Positions 12,559 through 14,075 of a stretch of DNA of 14,075 nucleotides are shown piece by piece. The stretch comes from Methanomassiliicoccales archaeon (GTDB lineage Archaea; Thermoplasmatota; Thermoplasmata; SG8-5). The stretch covers positions 1 to 14,075 of the forward strand of contig DAOVXH010000023.1 in NCBI GenBank assembly GCA_030636255.1. Reading direction: 5' to 3'. Both the position numbers and the translations under genes were made by a program. How positions within the stretch are numbered: the stretch's first letter is position 1; each line of letters starts with the position of its first letter. Under the pieces are notes generated by a model. The model saw nothing but the letters and a program-made list of their open reading frames with translations. It did not search any database and was not told where the DNA came from.

Positions 12559-13707
12559 CTACTGTTTCTCGGTAGGGTCAAATTCAACCCCACAGGATGG
12601 GCAGCGATGTTCATTTGTCAGGATGCATCCTGCATGGGATATAGCACCGCACTCACATCTCCTGGAAGGTATTGTCCGGGACAGCGGCTCTTCGCAGATA
12701 GCGCATTTTCCCCTTTGTTTCTTTGCTGGTTCTTCGGCTACTGGTTCCTTACTTTCCAGCACCCCAAAGTACCTGAACATGAACACCCAGAATAGAATTA
12801 CCCAGGCCATGAAGATAAGTTCGCCGATATTATTGTGTGTCCAGAGCATTGCGTCCATTCCATTATAGTGCCCTACAATGACAATGATAGTCATCCTGAG
12901 AATATTCGCTATCCATGCCAGAATAATTCCAATTCCAAGAAGAATAGCAACCTTCTGGTCGAATTTTTTATATTCAACGGCAACGAATGCTATGAAAGCT
13001 GAAACAAAGATGGCCACCGAGTAGAGACCGGAACAAGATAGTGAAATTGACAGGTTAAGGTCAAAACCATCTGGCCCTGGAACCTGCATGATGTGATACA
13101 CTGGAATGGCTCCATTCATGAAGGGCGAGATTACTGGAATTCCCAGAAGATTGGCCAATCCAGCAGTTGGCGCAGCCAGGAAATAGTATGTTAGCGGGCT
13201 ATTTGTGTCCACGGTTCCTCCTTCGCTGGTCAATTGAAGCAGGGTGGTTGGAATAACCAGGAACACGAACAGAAATATGCTGAAAAGCAGGGCAAAGTCC
13301 CTTTCAACCGAGTATTTTTTTGGAATTTGATAATAGGAAATAAGAATTCCAGCCAATAGCAGACCAACATAATCATTGCTCCCTAACCTGAACTCATCTG
13401 CCAGGAGAAAATTGAAGGCAATTACCGAAACCAAAACTCCGATGCCAGCAATGGGAATAGAATCCCTGAAACGTCCATTTAATGTCAGTAGATGAACAAC
13501 CTTCGAGGCTAAATTCTCAGGTTTTTTAATTTTTTCAGGAGCTTCCGACTCACTTGACTTGGCTGCCCAGAGAATAAATGCCAGGCCTGCAAATATCAAC
13601 CCAACACCAACAAGGCGATTGGTATGGCTCAGCAAAATTGTTAGGTCCAGACCTCCAAATAACAATACCAGGCCAATGACAAATTTCAGCCGGTCAAGGG
13701 TTTTCAT
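12559..13707 (-). CDS. Archaeosortase/exosortase-family enzyme fused to a RING/PHD-like zinc domain
   Basis: Archaeosortases are multi-pass membrane transpeptidases that remove C-terminal sorting signals from secreted proteins. The 382-residue protein has several membrane helices (for example 8-30, 33-48, 85-102, 113-127, 137-157, 230-246, 253-270 and 295-312). The catalytic triad is visible: Cys225 in SLSCSGLYS, Arg271 in ANILRM and His291 in THNN. After the last helix, a short linker leads to a zinc-binding domain with ligands C335, C338, C351, C353, H358, C361, C369 and C372. This C4HC3 order resembles PHD/RING treble-clef fingers and should be cytoplasmic. The gene starts 8 nt after the epimerase stop, with GAGGTGA as ribosome site, so the two are co-transcribed. 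No protein in the window shows an obvious sorting tail. The subfamily is unknown. Confidence 0.85.
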   Translation of the reverse strand: MKTLDRLKFVIGLVLLFGGLDLTILLSHTNRLVGVGLIFAGLAFILWAAKSSESEAPEKIKKPENLASKVVHLLTLNGRFRDSIPIAGIGVLVSVIAFNFLLADEFRLGSNDYVGLLLAGILISYYQIPKKYSVERDFALLFSIFLFVFLVIPTTLLQLTSEGGTVDTNSPLTYYFLAAPTAGLANLLGIPVISPFMNGAIPVYHIMQVPGPDGFDLNLSISLSCSGLYSVAIFVSAFIAFVAVEYKKFDQKVAILLGIGIILAWIANILRMTIIVIVGHYNGMDAMLWTHNNIGELIFMAWVILFWVFMFRYFGVLESKEPVAEEPAKKQRGKCAICEEPLSRTIPSRRCECGAISHAGCILTNEHRCPSCGVEFDPTEKQ

Positions 13708-13715
13708 AGGTCACC

Positions 13716-14075
13716 TCAGATAAGCCCGGCAAGGCCATCTTTCAGGTTCACAGTTGGCTGATATCCAAGCAGTTCTTCTGCCTTTGTAATGTCTGCCTGG
13801 CTGTGCAAAATATCTCCCTTTCTGCTTTCCCCGTGCTCAACTCCTGCTTCATTGCCTGTCAGTTCATTGATAATTTTGGCCAGCTCGCTGACACTTATTG
13901 CCTTTCCTGTTCCGCAATTGAATGCCTGGCCGTATGCCTTTTCATTTTCAAGGCAGAGTTCCACCATTTTAATTACATCAGAGGCATGTACAAAGTCCCT
14001 GGTCTGGCTTCCGTCTCCATGAACTATTAGAGGCTTTTTCTCCCTTGCCCTTTCCACGAACTTTGTGATAACTCC
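13716..14075 (-). CDS. NAD-dependent sugar-nucleotide epimerase/dehydratase, C-terminal part
   Basis: The frame is open to the window edge; 119 residues of the C-terminus are present. It begins GVITKFVERAREKKPL, followed by IVHGDGSQTRDFVHASDV, FNCGTGKAISVSELAKII and ADITKAEELLGYQP, all characteristic of extended short-chain dehydrogenases of the UDP-glucose 4-epimerase/dTDP-glucose dehydratase type. The substrate-binding C-terminal lobe is intact, while the Rossmann domain with the NAD motif and the catalytic YxxxK lie outside the window. The ancestral start is therefore not visible. It probably supplies a nucleotide sugar for glycan or surface glycoprotein synthesis, which suits its co-transcription with the archaeosortase. 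Confidence 0.85.
   Translation of the reverse strand, partial: GVITKFVERAREKKPLIVHGDGSQTRDFVHASDVIKMVELCLENEKAYGQAFNCGTGKAISVSELAKIINELTGNEAGVEHGESRKGDILHSQADITKAEELLGYQPTVNLKDGLAGLI

Overview
This 14 kb window comes from an archaeon, most likely a euryarchaeal or Thermoplasmatota-type lineage with an AT-rich genome. The evidence is an archaeosortase, a cyclic 2,3-diphosphoglycerate synthetase-family protein, tandem ribbon-helix-helix regulators, a Ras-like small GTPase, an FtsZ-family protein, and TATA-box promoters with very short leaders. The exact lineage is inference. No rRNA, tRNA, CRISPR array, transposase or insertion sequence was seen.

Layout. 1-300: tail of a plus-strand gene, AT-rich spacer and two terminator hairpins. 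298-1913 (minus): cDPG-synthetase-like protein and a previously hidden 53-residue membrane protein with an almost leaderless promoter. 2025-2988: hairpin cluster and a short, divergent FtsZ homologue that keeps the GTP-binding loops but lacks the T7 catalytic loop and the C-terminal domain. 3026-3300: gene-free stretch of about 46% G+C (against about 25% in the spacer at 61-240), closed by an 11-bp long-range helix; probably a structured RNA of unknown class. 3322-4582 (minus): one tandem-RHH regulator with a cluster of operator-like repeats, and a compact operon of a second tandem-RHH regulator, an 81-residue four-cysteine protein and a 40-residue zinc-finger-like protein.

4735-9279 (plus): three paralogous secreted proteins built from a signal peptide, fibronectin-like beta domains and paired C-terminal modules of about 90 residues. 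A 38-nt identical tract shared by two of them suggests recent duplication or gene conversion. 9318-10040: a further secreted or membrane-anchored protein gene with an in-frame TAG inside its signal peptide and a 3' end running antisense into a convergent small GTPase (9801-10634). 10727-11824 (minus): a duplicated winged-helix regulator. 12014-12457 (plus): a small secreted BsuPI-like protein. 12559-14075 (minus): a sugar-nucleotide epimerase (partial) followed after 8 nt by an archaeosortase fused to a C-terminal RING/PHD-like zinc domain.

The common theme is the cell surface (secreted modular proteins, sorting enzyme, sugar-nucleotide enzyme) mixed with small DNA-binding regulators. The features most deserving follow-up are the candidate RNA, the catalytic-loop-less FtsZ, the archaeosortase-zinc domain fusion, and the in-frame TAG.
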